DNA of 36,618 bases, taken from assembly GCA_020852715.1 (NCBI GenBank), contig JADZAE010000027.1:1-36618 (forward strand). Reading direction: 5' to 3'. How positions within the stretch are numbered: the first letter of the stretch is position 1; every line of letters begins with the position of its first letter. This document shows positions 1 to 8,717 of the stretch, in pieces. A program made the translations under genes and the position numbers. Source of the stretch: Deltaproteobacteria bacterium. Its GTDB lineage: Bacteria; Bdellovibrionota_C; UBA2361; SZUA-149; JADZAE01. The notes under the pieces were generated by a model that saw nothing but the letters and a program-made list of their open reading frames with translations, had not been told where the DNA came from and made no database searches.

Positions 1-168
1 TTCTATCGCCTGCCGGCCAATAATCTTTTCCAGCCTTTCAACTTCAACCTGCGGTTGTCTATGTCCAACTTCAGCTGAAGTGGCTAAACTTTTACTCCCG
101 CCATCAAGAAAACGATCTCGCCATTTAAAGTATTGACTTTGTACTATCTGGTGGGCACGGCATAAAAC
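1..168 (-). pseudogene. transposase orfA-like fragment (IS3-type helix-turn-helix), cut by window edge
   Basis: Read on the minus strand this stretch is open and gives residues such as CRAHQIVQSQYFKWRDRF, then a segment ending VERLEKIIGRQAIE. The pattern CREH-x-I-x-x-S-x-Y-x-x-W-R-D-x-F followed by an L-x-x-I-I-G coiled segment is typical of the small HTH protein (orfA) of IS3-like elements. A stop codon lies directly upstream (169-171), where about 20 residues of the first helices should be, so the N-terminus is missing. The C-terminus runs off the window. No terminal repeats can be seen. It is a relic or the end of an element lying to the left. Confidence 0.6.
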
Positions 169-203
169 TTACCACCCCACCACCAAGCTAAATTATCGGA
201 CGG

Positions 204-554
204 TTAGCCGTAAAGCTTGTGATTACCGGCAACGTTCCCACCGACACCCGCAGCTCGTAGTCCTCCAACAGCCGCGCCGGCACCACGCCCTGCTTTTTCT
301 TTCATAATTGCCGCTCCCAAGTCCCCGACAGCAGCTCCTTTCGCCGCACCTTCAATCACATTTCGCCCACCGCCCAGTTGATTGGCAGTATAATCACGTC
401 CGGCTTGCAAACATTTTTGCACATCGCTGCTGGCCTTTTCTGAGCCGGCCTTTTTTAACTGTTGATTGGGATACAAATCGGAATATGGTTCGGCTCCGGC
501 AATTTGCGGAAACAAACTTACGATAAGAGCTAATACGATAATTACCTCAGGCAT
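204..554 (-). CDS. small exported glycine-rich (glycine-zipper-like) protein
   Basis: A 116-residue protein with an N-terminal signal peptide (MPEVIIVLALIVSLFPQIAGA) and a mature part whose second half is full of Gly/Ala in G-x-x-x-G spacing (around residues 60-110), like glycine-zipper segments that insert into or associate with membranes. A longer reading from a GTG at 572 is possible. I chose the ATG at 554 because a strong ribosome binding site (GGAGG) sits 5 bases before it and the signal peptide then starts correctly. No enzymatic motif is visible. It is followed by a transposase scrap and preceded by a second Gly-rich gene in the same direction. Function unknown. Confidence 0.6.
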   Translation of the reverse strand: MPEVIIVLALIVSLFPQIAGAEPYSDLYPNQQLKKAGSEKASSDVQKCLQAGRDYTANQLGGGRNVIEGAAKGAAVGDLGAAIMKEKAGRGAGAAVGGLRAAGVGGNVAGNHKLYG

Positions 555-755
555 TCTTTCCTCCGACTTCACTGTATAGTTAGCACTATTTTAAGCTGTT
601 TAGGTTTACCGAGGTTGGAATTTATAGTTAAGAAAGCGGGACTGCCTAACCGGACAAGAAGATCACCTTATTCTCTAGCATTTCACTGGCTAACTTTAAA
701 GATCAGACCACATGTACAAAACAGGAAAGAATTTATCTAGGACTAAGGCAAAAAT

Positions 756-1139
756 TTAATGATTGCCATGAATATTCGGATCGAAGCCACCGCCACCTCC
801 GCCACCACCACGATGCCCTTTGCGCTGAGGGAAAACTGTATTACGCAGTGCCTCACCAAATTCACCGGCAGCACCAACGGCTAGCGACCCGTAAGCAGTA
901 GTTCCCGCATATAATATCTTTGTGGCAACGCTGCGCTCCGTAAGCCCCACCCAAAACTCACCTGAAGCCATTTGTGTAATAGCATTACCCGCTAACCCGG
1001 CAGGTGCCGGCAATTTCAAACCCTGCAGCGAAGCAGCTAACTGCTTCGGTAATGATGCTAAAGTATTCAATACTGAAGTTAAGGCCGCCATGATTATTTT
1101 CCCAATGTCTGATTCAAACCAAGCACCAAGGTTATACAC
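756..1139 (-). CDS. hypothetical protein with hydrophobic middle and poly-glycine C-terminal tail
   Basis: A 127-residue protein that I do not recognise. It has an amphipathic Ala/Leu-rich N-terminal half (IIMAALTSVLNTLASLPKQL), a further Gly/Ala-rich hydrophobic stretch near residues 75-95, and a basic then poly-glycine tail (RKGHRGGGGGGGGFDP) ending in HGNH. There is no clear cleavable signal peptide. The start is uncertain: the reading begins with GTG and has no good Shine-Dalgarno, and an ATG at residue 17 is an alternative. Its upstream region (1188-1303) is shared with the cell-wall hydrolase gene at 4.1-5.05 kb, which suggests common control. It could be a small membrane-active or secreted protein; this is only inferred from composition. 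Confidence 0.45.
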   Translation of the reverse strand: MYNLGAWFESDIGKIIMAALTSVLNTLASLPKQLAASLQGLKLPAPAGLAGNAITQMASGEFWVGLTERSVATKILYAGTTAYGSLAVGAAGEFGEALRNTVFPQRKGHRGGGGGGGGFDPNIHGNH

Positions 1140-1187
1140 TTAAAACCAGGTAGTGTTACCTTTTTATTTGCCTAAAGTAAGCTCGCG

Positions 1188-1303
1188 ATATGAGCCAAAT
1201 TAAATGTTACCGAAGGGGTAATGCATAGTGTTGAAAATACTAGATTAAGTTATGCGATGAGTCATAATTCCGGTTACCGAAAAGCAAGAAAGGGAGTAAC
1301 CGG
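1188..1303. repeat. structured upstream element, copy A (partner at 5146-5264)
   Basis: This block aligns with 5146-5264. The first 18 bases (ATATGAGCCAAATTAAAT) are identical, a middle part is diverged, then about 46 bases starting GTGTTGAAAA match with 5 differences and one inserted base. The end carries a perfect 8-bp inverted repeat (CCGGTTAC at 1270-1277, GTAACCGG at 1296-1303). In the other copy the arms have changed but still pair. Both copies sit just upstream of minus-strand genes, about 50-60 bases from the start codon to the nearest edge, so a shared promoter, operator or 5' leader is likely. A small mobile repeat is the alternative. Confidence 0.7.
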
Positions 1304-1428
1304 TAACATGGAACTATGACTCAACACGAAAATACCCTCTCCAAAGCTCTCAGAGGACATGTTTAGTGTGCATTTTTAGGAGGTTAGTTCGGTCCAGACA
1401 GTTGGTGCAGGGCACCAGAAACCCGGTG

Positions 1429-2589
1429 CTAGGAAAATATTTTTTCTATTCCTTGTTGCCAAAAGAGACATTTGACTGCTTCCACTTGGCGAGGGGTTTT
1501 GTCCAGGGATAGAAGGTAGGCACGGGCATTCTTAAATTCAGGAAGAAGTTTATTTCCTGAAGCGCAATCGCGAGAATCAATTTTATCTTTGGATTTTATC
1601 TCGACCAGCAGTGTCTCTTTGCCGGGTCGTTCAATAATTAGGTCTATCTCATCTTTATCGTTTACTCTTAAGTGGGAAAATTCGTAACGTGAGTGTTTGT
1701 AAGCATCGAGTTTAATGATTTCATTGATCACAAATGATTTAAATAATTTACCATATTCAAAAGAACCAGGTTGGGGAGTTTGGCTTACATTGTTTTGTAA
1801 GGCGCGAACTATTCCCAGGTCATAAAAATAAAATTTAGGAGCTTTTTTCTGTCGCTTGCGTTTTGAAGTATGGTAAGCAGGCAGATAGAATCTGATTAGT
1901 GTATCCACTAAAATAGAAAAATAATTTTTTACAGAAATGGCGACTACGCGGCTATCTTTGGCAATATTTTCATAATTTATATTTTCGCCATTTGACTGTG
2001 CGGCTACTTCAAGAAAAGCACTAAACGGTTCTATCTTTCGAACCAATTGCTCGAGAATGATTTCCTCTTTCAAGTAAGTATTAACGTAGAAGTAAAGAAA
2101 GTCTTCTTTGTCGCGAGCCGTAGCGGAATTAACTACGCTCGGTAAAGACCCCCACTGAAGGACATCAGATAAGTTAAAATCTTTTCCTAGCTCCTGAAAG
2201 CTAAGAGAATATAGTTTATACTCATGGGCTTGGCCTGCGAGCAAGTTCACCCCGGCTTTTCTAAATTTTCTCGCACTAGAACCCGTAAGCGCAAAGCGAA
2301 TGCGCTTATCTTCAATTAACTTATGAACTTCGTTAAGGAGCATAGGTATTTTTTGGATTTCATCGATAAAAACTATCTCGCGGTTGGCAACAAGTTCGCG
2401 TAAATTCCATGGACTTCTAGACAGTTCTAAGTAGGTGCGAGAATCAAGAAGATCTATCTCGATTACATTTTGGGAAGCCTTTTCCGTCAAAGAGAAATGT
2501 TGACGCAAAAGAGTGCTTTTCCCTGTTCCGCGCTGGCCAAAAACAAAGAAACTACCACTATTAGGCAATGATATTAGGCGCTTATACAT
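1429..2589 (-). CDS. AAA-type ATPase with C-terminal DUF4143 domain (copy 1)
   Basis: A 386-residue protein of the family combining an N-terminal AAA ATPase with a C-terminal DUF4143 domain. Visible motifs are the Walker A loop GQRGTGKST (about residues 18-26), the Walker B IVFIDEIQKIP (about 72-82), the sensor LTGSSARK, and a C-terminal EIDLIIE...LLVEIKSKDK segment that resembles a PD-(D/E)xK nuclease core (D, then E-x-K). The family is common and scattered, and its cellular role is not firmly known. Start: an ATG at 2595 is only one base after GGAG, whereas the ATG at 2589 has 7-base spacing, so the latter is preferred. A related but diverged copy lies at 5357-6499. No operon partner is evident. 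Confidence 0.85.
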   Translation of the reverse strand: MYKRLISLPNSGSFFVFGQRGTGKSTLLRQHFSLTEKASQNVIEIDLLDSRTYLELSRSPWNLRELVANREIVFIDEIQKIPMLLNEVHKLIEDKRIRFALTGSSARKFRKAGVNLLAGQAHEYKLYSLSFQELGKDFNLSDVLQWGSLPSVVNSATARDKEDFLYFYVNTYLKEEIILEQLVRKIEPFSAFLEVAAQSNGENINYENIAKDSRVVAISVKNYFSILVDTLIRFYLPAYHTSKRKRQKKAPKFYFYDLGIVRALQNNVSQTPQPGSFEYGKLFKSFVINEIIKLDAYKHSRYEFSHLRVNDKDEIDLIIERPGKETLLVEIKSKDKIDSRDCASGNKLLPEFKNARAYLLSLDKTPRQVEAVKCLFWQQGIEKIFS

Positions 2590-2690
2590 ATCCATACTCC
2601 TACTAAAGATTTTGAGGCTAATTCTATAGTAGCGCTATGGATTTTATAAACGATTATTTCAGATCCCTCTGTTTATGTGTCCGGCACAAT

Positions 2691-3837
2691 TTAGGCTGCC
2701 GTATAAATATCTGGAATTATATAACAACAGGTCCTCTGAGAGCCGGCCGTGGTAATCAAAGATGGGAAATTATTATTTTCCATCTTGAGCTTAAAATTTA
2801 CAGCCCCATATCCTGCGCTAAAAACCTTAACATCAGCAGCCGTATGTTTAGATGTGGCAAAAGTTACTGCCGGATAGCCATTAGTCAACTTATCTGATGT
2901 TACTTTTAACCCTCCGGTTTCGTGGTCAGCGGTAACAATAACCAGTGTTTCAGAATTCGTCGGTAACCACTTTAAAACTTCCTGCACAGCCAAATCCAGA
3001 TGTTTTATTTCTTCTACTGCCCGCTTGATATCTTTGCCATGGCAAGCATCTTCAATGCGCCCGGCTTCTATCAAAAGGAAAAATCCTTTGGGATTATTAT
3101 CTAAAATCCGCAAAGCCGAGTAAACCATCTCACGTAGATGAGGCAGCGCTCCCAGTCCATCTGTTTCGTAAGGCTTGTCACCCACCCCGAATTGACGGGA
3201 AACTTTTGTTGCTGTTTTCGTATTCAGCTCTCTCAGCGTCGCCGCATTAGCTATGACGGTATAGCCGGCAGCTTGTGCTGTTGTTTTTGACATTCCGCTA
3301 CCCGCGCCGCCAAAAAGGACATCAGGTTTGCTTTGGGTTAGATAGTCATTGATGATTTGCTTGGCATTATCACGCGATGGTTCGGGCGCACCAAAAGCCG
3401 CCGGTGTGGCATCGCCAATAAAAGTCGTGGTGACAATGCCGGTAGATTTTCCTCACTTTTTATAATACTCAAGCAAAGTTATTCTATCTTGGCCGTCGCC
3501 GGAGTATTCTGGCTAATGACACCATTTTGCACCTTTATTCCGCTCGCGCCATAGCTGTGGCAGCAGCCGCCGAATCAGTAACCCCACTGACACTACTCGT
3601 GACAACATCGCCAACATAAGCAAACTTTTCGAATGAGAGCGAGGCGCCCTTACTTAGTCGCGCCGCTTTAATTTGCTCGCTACCCATACCATCGCCAACA
3701 ATAAAAATTATATTTTGTGGAGACATGCGTGGTCCCATTTGAGCCGAGGCTAAGGACTGATAAACACAGATCGATAGGAGAAAGCCAATAACCGCAAAAC
3801 ACGTAATTTGAGGAATATTCTTAGAAGTTAACGACAT
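2691..3837 (-). pseudogene. alkaline phosphatase (PhoA family), broken by two frameshifts and a stop
   Basis: The minus strand encodes a once complete periplasmic alkaline phosphatase. It has a signal peptide (about residues 1-32), the metal-site start IIFIVGDGMG, the nucleophile region VTDSAAAATAMA with the catalytic serine, then STGIVTTTFIGDATPAAFGAPEPS, an acid/His site IEAGRIEDACHG, VTADHETGGL, and the late metal histidine in SKHTAADV. The reading frame shifts near 3545, shifts again near 3485 and meets an in-frame TGA at 3453-3455, while the protein homology continues across all three. The stretch between the shifts reads SGIKVQNGVISQNTPATAKI in a third frame. The last 30 residues look non-native. 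The activity must be lost unless these are sequence errors. The start at 3837 has an AAGGG site 9 bases upstream. Confidence 0.85.
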
Positions 3838-4023
3838 AACAACAACCCTTTTAAGAACCTGTTATCGATAAATAGCAGCCCCTTTTGAGTTAAGTCGTTT
3901 ATTGATTAGCAATACTTTATATTTGGAGACTGCGAGGCATCGGCAAAATATTCAATATCTTCGGTGGCTTCAAAGGCAAGGAAGTGATATTTTGTTGCTT
4001 AGGCCGGGGATTGGCGAGTTTTT

Positions 4024-4071
4024 ACTGTAGGCGAATTTCGTCGACGCTGTTGCCGAGGCTACACCTACAGT
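4024..4071. repeat. 8-bp inverted repeat after the cell-wall hydrolase gene
   Basis: ACTGTAGG at 4024-4031 and CCTACAGT at 4064-4071 are perfect complements separated by 32 bases, starting 8 bases beyond the stop of the minus-strand hydrolase gene. There is no T-tract on the minus strand, so it is not a standard intrinsic terminator. It may act as an mRNA 3' end structure. Confidence 0.4.
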
Positions 4072-4078
4072 ATCGCGT

Positions 4079-5050
4079 TTATGAATTTAATTTATTGCGA
4101 AAAAATGAAACATGGGCAGCAATTTTTGCGCTATAACTTGGGTCGCTGGCATAATGATCACCTGTATCGGTGCGCTTAAAATCGGATTTGATTACATCTT
4201 CCGCTGTCTTGCCATAAGCGCGCGACATTAATTTAAGGTAATTCTCAGCTCCGGCTTCCCAAGAATCCATATAACGGTTAGCTCCGGAATCAACGTTTCC
4301 TACATTAAATATGTTTTTGGTCCTTAGCGGTCTCCCGGCAGCTGTTCCGATATGGCTTTCCTGCAAGGCCTGACCAAGAAATAAAGAAATATCAAAGCCA
4401 TGATCTATACATAAATCGATTATAGTTTGCGCAGCCAACGGACAGGGGCCTTTACACTTCTCATCAAGCACAGCTTGCAGCTTTTCAGGGCTCACATCCT
4501 TAGCAGCTACTACCGGCGGCAGCGCAACACAAACATTGGTATTAAGCAACTCCAAGTCCTTTTCTATGGGCAACGGTTTTACTTCCGCTTTCACTAACTG
4601 CTCTTCGGGGGCTTCTACCTTTGGCATCTCCACTATTTCTTTCTTGGCAACATAAGGTTTTTTGATCGTCTTAAAATACTCTTCGGCCGACAAAGTATTA
4701 CGTCCGGCTGCTAAATCCAATGCTCGCATCGTGCGTGGTCCGACTATGCCATCAACTCTCAAGCCGCCGCCGTTAACTAATTGCCCTTGATCGTCAATGC
4801 CATACGATGTCTGAAATTCTTTCACTGCCTTCGCCGTCGCCGCGTCAAATTTTCCGTTTACCTCCAACACCTTCCCCTCTTCGCCTCGCGAACGGGACAA
4901 TCGATTGAGTTCTTCTTGGAGCCAGCTCACTTTTTCGCCGCTGGATTTAGAGCTGATAAACTCTTTGTTGTGTCGGATACGTTCCAGTCTCGTGTCTAAG
5001 TCCAGTTCTGCTAGTTGCGGTTTTTTATTTACAGATAATTGAAAAGCCAT
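4079..5050 (-). CDS. peptidoglycan-binding / glucosaminidase-type cell-wall hydrolase
   Basis: A 323-residue protein. An N-terminal region (about residues 40-110) matches a type-1 peptidoglycan-binding domain (VSWLQEELNRL, NGKFDAATAKAVKEFQTSYG, VDGIVGPRTMRAL). A linker rich in Glu/Lys/Pro follows, then a C-terminal glucosaminidase-like (GH73/Bax type) domain with QALQESHIGTA carrying the probable catalytic Glu, TKNIFNVGNVDSG, and SWEAGAENYLKLM. It would cut glycan strands of the cell wall. No signal peptide is visible, so export is unexplained. A GTG at 5086 gives 12 more residues, but the ATG at 5050 has AAGAGG just upstream. Its upstream region shares a structured element with the 756-1139 gene, hinting at co-regulation. 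Confidence 0.75.
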   Translation of the reverse strand: MAFQLSVNKKPQLAELDLDTRLERIRHNKEFISSKSSGEKVSWLQEELNRLSRSRGEEGKVLEVNGKFDAATAKAVKEFQTSYGIDDQGQLVNGGGLRVDGIVGPRTMRALDLAAGRNTLSAEEYFKTIKKPYVAKKEIVEMPKVEAPEEQLVKAEVKPLPIEKDLELLNTNVCVALPPVVAAKDVSPEKLQAVLDEKCKGPCPLAAQTIIDLCIDHGFDISLFLGQALQESHIGTAAGRPLRTKNIFNVGNVDSGANRYMDSWEAGAENYLKLMSRAYGKTAEDVIKSDFKRTDTGDHYASDPSYSAKIAAHVSFFRNKLNS

Positions 5051-5145
5051 ATGCCTCTTATTGCCAAGAAATGTTGTTACAGACACCCTGTTATGGAGTC
5101 TGCCCGATCTCTAGTTTCATAAAAATGGGCCTAGCTATATAGCCA

Positions 5146-5264
5146 ATATGAGCCAAATTAAATCTTATAGCAGGAACAGCGCAGGGTGTTGAAAAGACTA
5201 GAATAAGTTATACGATAAGCCATAAGTTCCGGATACCGAAAAGTAAAAAATTAAGCGGTATCGG
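5146..5264. repeat. structured upstream element, copy B (partner at 1188-1303)
   Basis: Second copy of the element described at 1188-1303, with the same order of conserved blocks. Its terminal inverted repeat is CCGGATACCG (5229-5238) with CGGTATCGG (5256-5264), pairing with one bulged G. Compared with copy A the arm reads ATAC/GTAT instead of TTAC/GTAA, a matched change that keeps the stem. It lies upstream of the cell-wall hydrolase gene. Confidence 0.7.
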
Positions 5265-5301
5265 AAAAAAACAAGCACTAACCGGCCTAGGATTTGAAAG
5301 G

Positions 5302-5351
5302 TTTAGGCGTAATGCAACAACATACACTACGGGCACGCTTTAGCGCCTAAA
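5302..5351. repeat. 8-bp inverted repeat at the 3' end of the second DUF4143 gene
   Basis: TTTAGGCG at 5302-5309 and CGCCTAAA at 5344-5351 are perfect complements with a 34-base spacer, starting a few bases beyond the stop of the minus-strand ATPase gene. No T-run follows on the minus strand, so a terminator role is uncertain. Confidence 0.35.
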
Positions 5352-5356
5352 AACAC

Positions 5357-6499
5357 TTACTCTATAATCTTACCTGCCCATAGCTCTTGCAAAAATACAT
5401 CAATTGGATAAACCTCAACGCCAAATTCATCTTTTCTATATCGTAGCTCATTACAAATAATTATTTTACGCCTTAACTTAAGCTCTTCACCCAACATCAA
5501 TAGCCCTTTTCTATCCGCCGCGCTACTGCGCCCTGTCGCCTTCACCTTAATCGCCACATCATCCCCAACGACAAAATCCACCTCCACTTTCGATCTACTG
5601 CGCCAATACCTCAAATCCCTCTCCGACCGACAATAATCCAAATAGGCCTTCAACTCCAAAAATACCTGATGCTCTAAAGCCTTAGCAAAAAGTTCAGATC
5701 CCTCGTTAATCGCTCCTCTTCTCAGCAAAATATTCACAACGCCTAAATCAAAAAAGAAAAACTTAGAAATAGATACAGCCTTGCGCTTCACCGTCTTTGT
5801 ATAAGATGGCAACTCGGCACCAATCAAGGTATCTTCTAAAATCTTATAGTACTCGCGCAAAGTCCGCACTGGCATACCCACATCGTTAGCCACAGAAGCA
5901 AAATTAAGCTGCTCGCCATTGGATAATGCAGCCACCTCCAAAAATCGCGAAAAGTTTTCAATCGAACGCGTAAGCCCCTCCGCCTTAATTTCCTCTTTCA
6001 AATAACAACCAACATAAGCCTTAAGATCTTCTCGGGCATCAGCTGAATCAATAATTCCCGGTAAGCTCCCAATATTTAGCCGATCCTTTAACCTCGAAAA
6101 CCCAAGCTCAGCAGAAACAAGAGGATGTAAATTAATAAACCAAGCACGACCTCCCAACAAATTCGCCTTGCCTCTTTTTAGTTTTCTCGCACTGCTTCCC
6201 GTCAAGATAAAATGCAAATCCTTATTGCGATCTAACAGTAACTGCACCTCATCAAGCACTGAAGGCAGCTTCTGCACCTCGTCGATAATGACTAACTTCT
6301 CCCCCGGCAATAAACTCTGCCTTAACTCTTCTGGCCTAGCGCTCAAGCGTCGAAAAGTATCAGCCTCCAGCAAATCAATATAACGCGCGTCTGGAAAAAC
6401 AGTTTTCAGTAAAGTACTCTTCCCCGTCTGACGTGGCCCAAACAGGAAAATTGACCGTTCCTTAATGACTTCCCGTAAATCTAATATTCGTGAATACAT
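5357..6499 (-). CDS. AAA-type ATPase with C-terminal DUF4143 domain (copy 2)
   Basis: A 380-residue member of the same family as the gene at 1429-2589, recognisably related along its length (shared LTGSSARK, FLEVAALSNGE and SKFFFFDLG motifs) but clearly diverged. Walker A is GPRQTGKST (residues 21-29) and Walker B is LVIIDEVQKLP (about 69-79). The C-terminal nuclease-like segment is VEVDFVVGDDVAIKVKA, where the expected E-x-K reads K-V-K after D, so the last acidic position looks changed. The start ATG has only a weak AGGGTG site upstream. It stands alone, 3 kb from its paralogue, with no obvious partner gene. Confidence 0.85.
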   Translation of the reverse strand: MYSRILDLREVIKERSIFLFGPRQTGKSTLLKTVFPDARYIDLLEADTFRRLSARPEELRQSLLPGEKLVIIDEVQKLPSVLDEVQLLLDRNKDLHFILTGSSARKLKRGKANLLGGRAWFINLHPLVSAELGFSRLKDRLNIGSLPGIIDSADAREDLKAYVGCYLKEEIKAEGLTRSIENFSRFLEVAALSNGEQLNFASVANDVGMPVRTLREYYKILEDTLIGAELPSYTKTVKRKAVSISKFFFFDLGVVNILLRRGAINEGSELFAKALEHQVFLELKAYLDYCRSERDLRYWRSRSKVEVDFVVGDDVAIKVKATGRSSAADRKGLLMLGEELKLRRKIIICNELRYRKDEFGVEVYPIDVFLQELWAGKIIE

Positions 6500-6778
6500 A
6501 TAACACCCTAAGCCTGCTTATTATAAATCGGCAACTATTCTGCTATATTACATGCAAATCGGCAACTCTGCTGCCGCTATTAAGCCTAATCTCCTAGCCC
6601 ACACCTAACCTAGTAGAATTATTACATAACATGTTCTCTGAGCGGCTGTGGAGATGGCTTTTAAAATTTGTTTAGCTGCGGCTAATCTCTTGCCATGTCG
6701 CGCCCTAGTCTGTGGCTACCGCCTCTTTTGCTAGATAGAATATATCTTAAGTAATATGGAATCGACTCAACACGGCGA

Positions 6779-8710
6779 CTAATTAAGTAGTGCTAAAGCC
6801 TGCACAGCCAACACTCCGGAGAGCTGCCCTGCCTTTTCCTGATAGTCCTGGCTTTGCTCGGGAAAAGCTTTATCTTTGATCGATTTGTGAATTGCCTGCA
6901 CCTCATCAACAGCAAAAACATCTGTCTTCTTGAGAGCTTCGTCCGAAAGCAAATAGCGGCTGCGCTCCGTTTGGTTTTCCCATATCCATTTCACCGGAGA
7001 GTCGTAGCCGAATTTTCGGCGATTAACAATATGTTTAGGTAAGACATTAGCCATCGCTTTGCGCAAGACGTATTTCTCTTTCAGCGCAAACATCTTATAG
7101 CCTTCCGGGATAGTCAGAGAATAATCGAGTACTTCATTATCTAAAAATGGCAGTCTTAGCTCGACAGAACTGTGCATAGAATTACGATCGGCCCGGCTAA
7201 GAATATAATTAGGCAAACGTGTTTTTAGTTCAATATATAACGACTTGTCATATTCACTAAGTCCGACAAAATGTCCATTGATGTTGTCAATAACTTGCAG
7301 CATCGCACTATCTGCGGCCAACGAATCATAGTCTTTATCTTTGAATAATCCTTTTCTAGCTTGGTTGGCGATAGCCCACCACGGATACCAAGCCGGATAG
7401 GTGCCGAACTTAGCAATAACTTCATCGGTCTGCGTGAGCAAAGTATGCGCCACTCGGGTAGAAAATTCTCCGCGCCCAAGAAAATACTCTGTCACCTTTT
7501 CCAGCAACAGCGGGCGCATCGGCTCAATAAAAGGCATAAAGATTGCGCGACGCGCTTGATTCAAAACAAAGCTCACATACCCGCCAAATAGTTCATCCGA
7601 TCCCTCTCCGACGAGCACCACTTTACGCTCGTTCTCTCTGACCATAGCCGCTAACTGCTGCATCGGGATATCCAGCGGTGTAAACTGCGGCTGTTCAATA
7701 ACCTGCACCGCAGCAAGAAAATCATCAGCAGTAGCTTTCTTCATTGTTACCACTTTTGCCGGCAACCCAAAGATCTTACTTGTTTGCTCAAACACTTCCG
7801 ATTCATCAAAGTTACGGTCAGCAAATTTAATGGAAAATGTCTGCAAGTCATTGGTTTTAGCATAGCCTTGCCTAAGCAACCCTGTAACAATCGTCGAATC
7901 TATCCCACCGCTTAGATAAGCGCTCATTGACACATCCCCAATTGTGTGCGTATCCACTGCTTTGCTCAATAAAGAATTAAGCTGATTAGTATAGGTGCCC
8001 ATACCTATTTTCTTCTTCTCAGTTGCCGGCACAAACTCTGGTGCCCAATATTCCTCGCCGCTAAACAAATTTGTAGTCTGGCAATAAGTCATTAAGTGCG
8101 CCGGCGGAACATGATAAATATCGGTAAATGCTGTTTGCTCACCCGGAATATAACCAAAGGTAAACGCATCTTTAATGGCTCGGCTATTCAATTTCGGGGT
8201 CGTGGCCAGGGCCGGAATTATGCCGCGAATTTCTGAGCTACAAGCAAAAGTATCTGCTTGGTTAGTGTAAAATAGCGGCTTAATTCCCGTGCGGTCACGG
8301 GCTAACAAAATTTGTTTTCTTTGTTCATCGAGCAAAACAAAAGCAAACATCCCTTCCAGCCGTTGTACAAAAGTTTTCGGCTCCTCTTCGTATAGATGCA
8401 AAATTACTTCGCAATCGCTCTTGGATGTAAATCGATGACCTTTCGCTGCCAGCTCTTCGCGCAGTTGGCGATAATTGTAAATTTCACCATTGCAAAGCAG
8501 AACTTTGCTCCGATCCTCGCTGAAGAATGGTTGCTGGCCGGTGGCCAGGTCAACAATACTCAGCCGCACGAAACCTAAGCCGATATTTTCCCAACAATAA
8601 CTCTGCTCATCATCGGGGCCACGATGGCGAATGCGGCTATTAGCTTCACGAATCAAACTAGGAGCAACAGGCGTGCCCTGTTTATTTAAAAATAAATTAA
8701 TACCACACAT
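6779..8710 (-). CDS. asnB: asparagine synthase, glutamine-hydrolysing
   Basis: A 643-residue class B asparagine synthetase that makes asparagine from aspartate, ATP and glutamine in the cytoplasm. The first residue after Met is the catalytic Cys (MCGI), heading the N-terminal glutaminase domain with RIRHRGPDD (about 27-34), FVRLSIVD and CNGEIYN. The synthetase domain has the PP-loop SGGIDS (267-272) and the later GEGSDELFGGY and LPFLD motifs. Length is normal for the family, and all key residues are present. It is the last gene of a minus-strand operon, 7 bases after the glgB stop, with only a weak ribosome site, so translation is probably coupled. Why it sits with glycogen genes is not evident; asnB-type proteins also occur in polysaccharide loci. 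A non-asparagine amidotransferase role is possible. Confidence 0.9.
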   Translation of the reverse strand: MCGINLFLNKQGTPVAPSLIREANSRIRHRGPDDEQSYCWENIGLGFVRLSIVDLATGQQPFFSEDRSKVLLCNGEIYNYRQLREELAAKGHRFTSKSDCEVILHLYEEEPKTFVQRLEGMFAFVLLDEQRKQILLARDRTGIKPLFYTNQADTFACSSEIRGIIPALATTPKLNSRAIKDAFTFGYIPGEQTAFTDIYHVPPAHLMTYCQTTNLFSGEEYWAPEFVPATEKKKIGMGTYTNQLNSLLSKAVDTHTIGDVSMSAYLSGGIDSTIVTGLLRQGYAKTNDLQTFSIKFADRNFDESEVFEQTSKIFGLPAKVVTMKKATADDFLAAVQVIEQPQFTPLDIPMQQLAAMVRENERKVVLVGEGSDELFGGYVSFVLNQARRAIFMPFIEPMRPLLLEKVTEYFLGRGEFSTRVAHTLLTQTDEVIAKFGTYPAWYPWWAIANQARKGLFKDKDYDSLAADSAMLQVIDNINGHFVGLSEYDKSLYIELKTRLPNYILSRADRNSMHSSVELRLPFLDNEVLDYSLTIPEGYKMFALKEKYVLRKAMANVLPKHIVNRRKFGYDSPVKWIWENQTERSRYLLSDEALKKTDVFAVDEVQAIHKSIKDKAFPEQSQDYQEKAGQLSGVLAVQALALLN

Positions 8711-8717
8711 GATCCGC

